Assembly: GCA_937954195.1 (NCBI GenBank)
Contig: CALFYR010000297.1
Span: 1-12,156, forward strand
Origin: an uncultured Dehalococcoidia bacterium
GTDB lineage: Bacteria; Chloroflexota; Dehalococcoidia; Tepidiformales; Tepidiformaceae
Direction of reading: 5' to 3'
DNA length: 12,156 nt
In this document: positions 12,139 through 12,156 of the stretch, piece by piece
Layout of the letters: every line of letters begins with the position of its first letter
How positions within the stretch are numbered: position 1 is the first letter of the stretch
Position numbers and translations under genes: made by a program
The notes under the pieces: generated by a model
The model's database searches: none
Told to the model about the DNA's origin: nothing
What the model saw: only the letters and a program-made list of their open reading frames with translations

Positions 12139-12156
12139 GTGAATCTACGCCGCGCT
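12139..12156 (+). CDS. Possible start of a gene continuing past the right edge
   Basis: GTG at 12139 opens the frame (M)NLRRA and remains open to the window end, only six codons. The preceding ATG at 12131 meets a stop after two codons. The case rests on the TACCAT element 6 bases upstream and the lack of any other start after the parS cluster. The product cannot be identified; by position a ParA/ParB, YidC/Jag or RsmG gene would be unsurprising. Confidence 0.35.

Overview
The window is high-GC bacterial DNA. The best guess is a Chloroflexota genome (Dehalococcoidia/Tepidiformia-like). The reasons are the style of ribosomal protein L34, a LuxR-HTH protein carrying a membrane segment, a candidate SOS-type palindrome of the GAAC-N4-GTTC class, and apparently leaderless starts. 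This taxonomy is inference and no 16S gene is present. The right end looks chromosomal and close to the replication origin: rpmH-rnpA-yidD is followed by six parS-like ParB sites.

Layout. Positions 1-860 are a GT-rich, non-coding array of about 157-197 bp tandem repeats. It continues off the left edge and stops exactly at the stop codon of the first gene. Positions 861-8286 carry only minus-strand genes. In transcription order (right to left) these are alanine racemase (alr), a membrane-anchored LuxR-HTH regulator, the azlC/azlD amino-acid exporter pair with overlapping ends, a TPM-domain membrane protein with a long coiled coil, PspA, and a small protein joining an excisionase-like HTH to a ClpC-type N domain. 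From about 8297 all genes are on the plus strand: a TPR lipoprotein with a Slt70-type lytic transglycosylase domain, then rpmH, rnpA and yidD. The last 775 bases hold no convincing gene except the first codons of one entering at the right edge. They carry the parS cluster and the candidate SOS palindrome.

How the genes work together. Most of the window concerns the cell envelope: alanine racemase (peptidoglycan precursor D-Ala), a lytic transglycosylase (peptidoglycan turnover), PspA with its TPM-domain neighbour (membrane stress), YidD (membrane protein insertion) and a membrane-anchored regulator that could sense something outside the cell. The alr and slt starts lie back to back, 10 bases apart, so synthesis and turnover of peptidoglycan may share a control region.

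No phage, insertion sequence, CRISPR array, tRNA or rRNA was seen. The points most worth a second look are the parS cluster with the palindrome inside it, the structured repeat array, the HTH-ClpN fusion, the LuxR-TM-ectodomain protein, the pspA promoter with its inverted repeat, and the unusual alr start.
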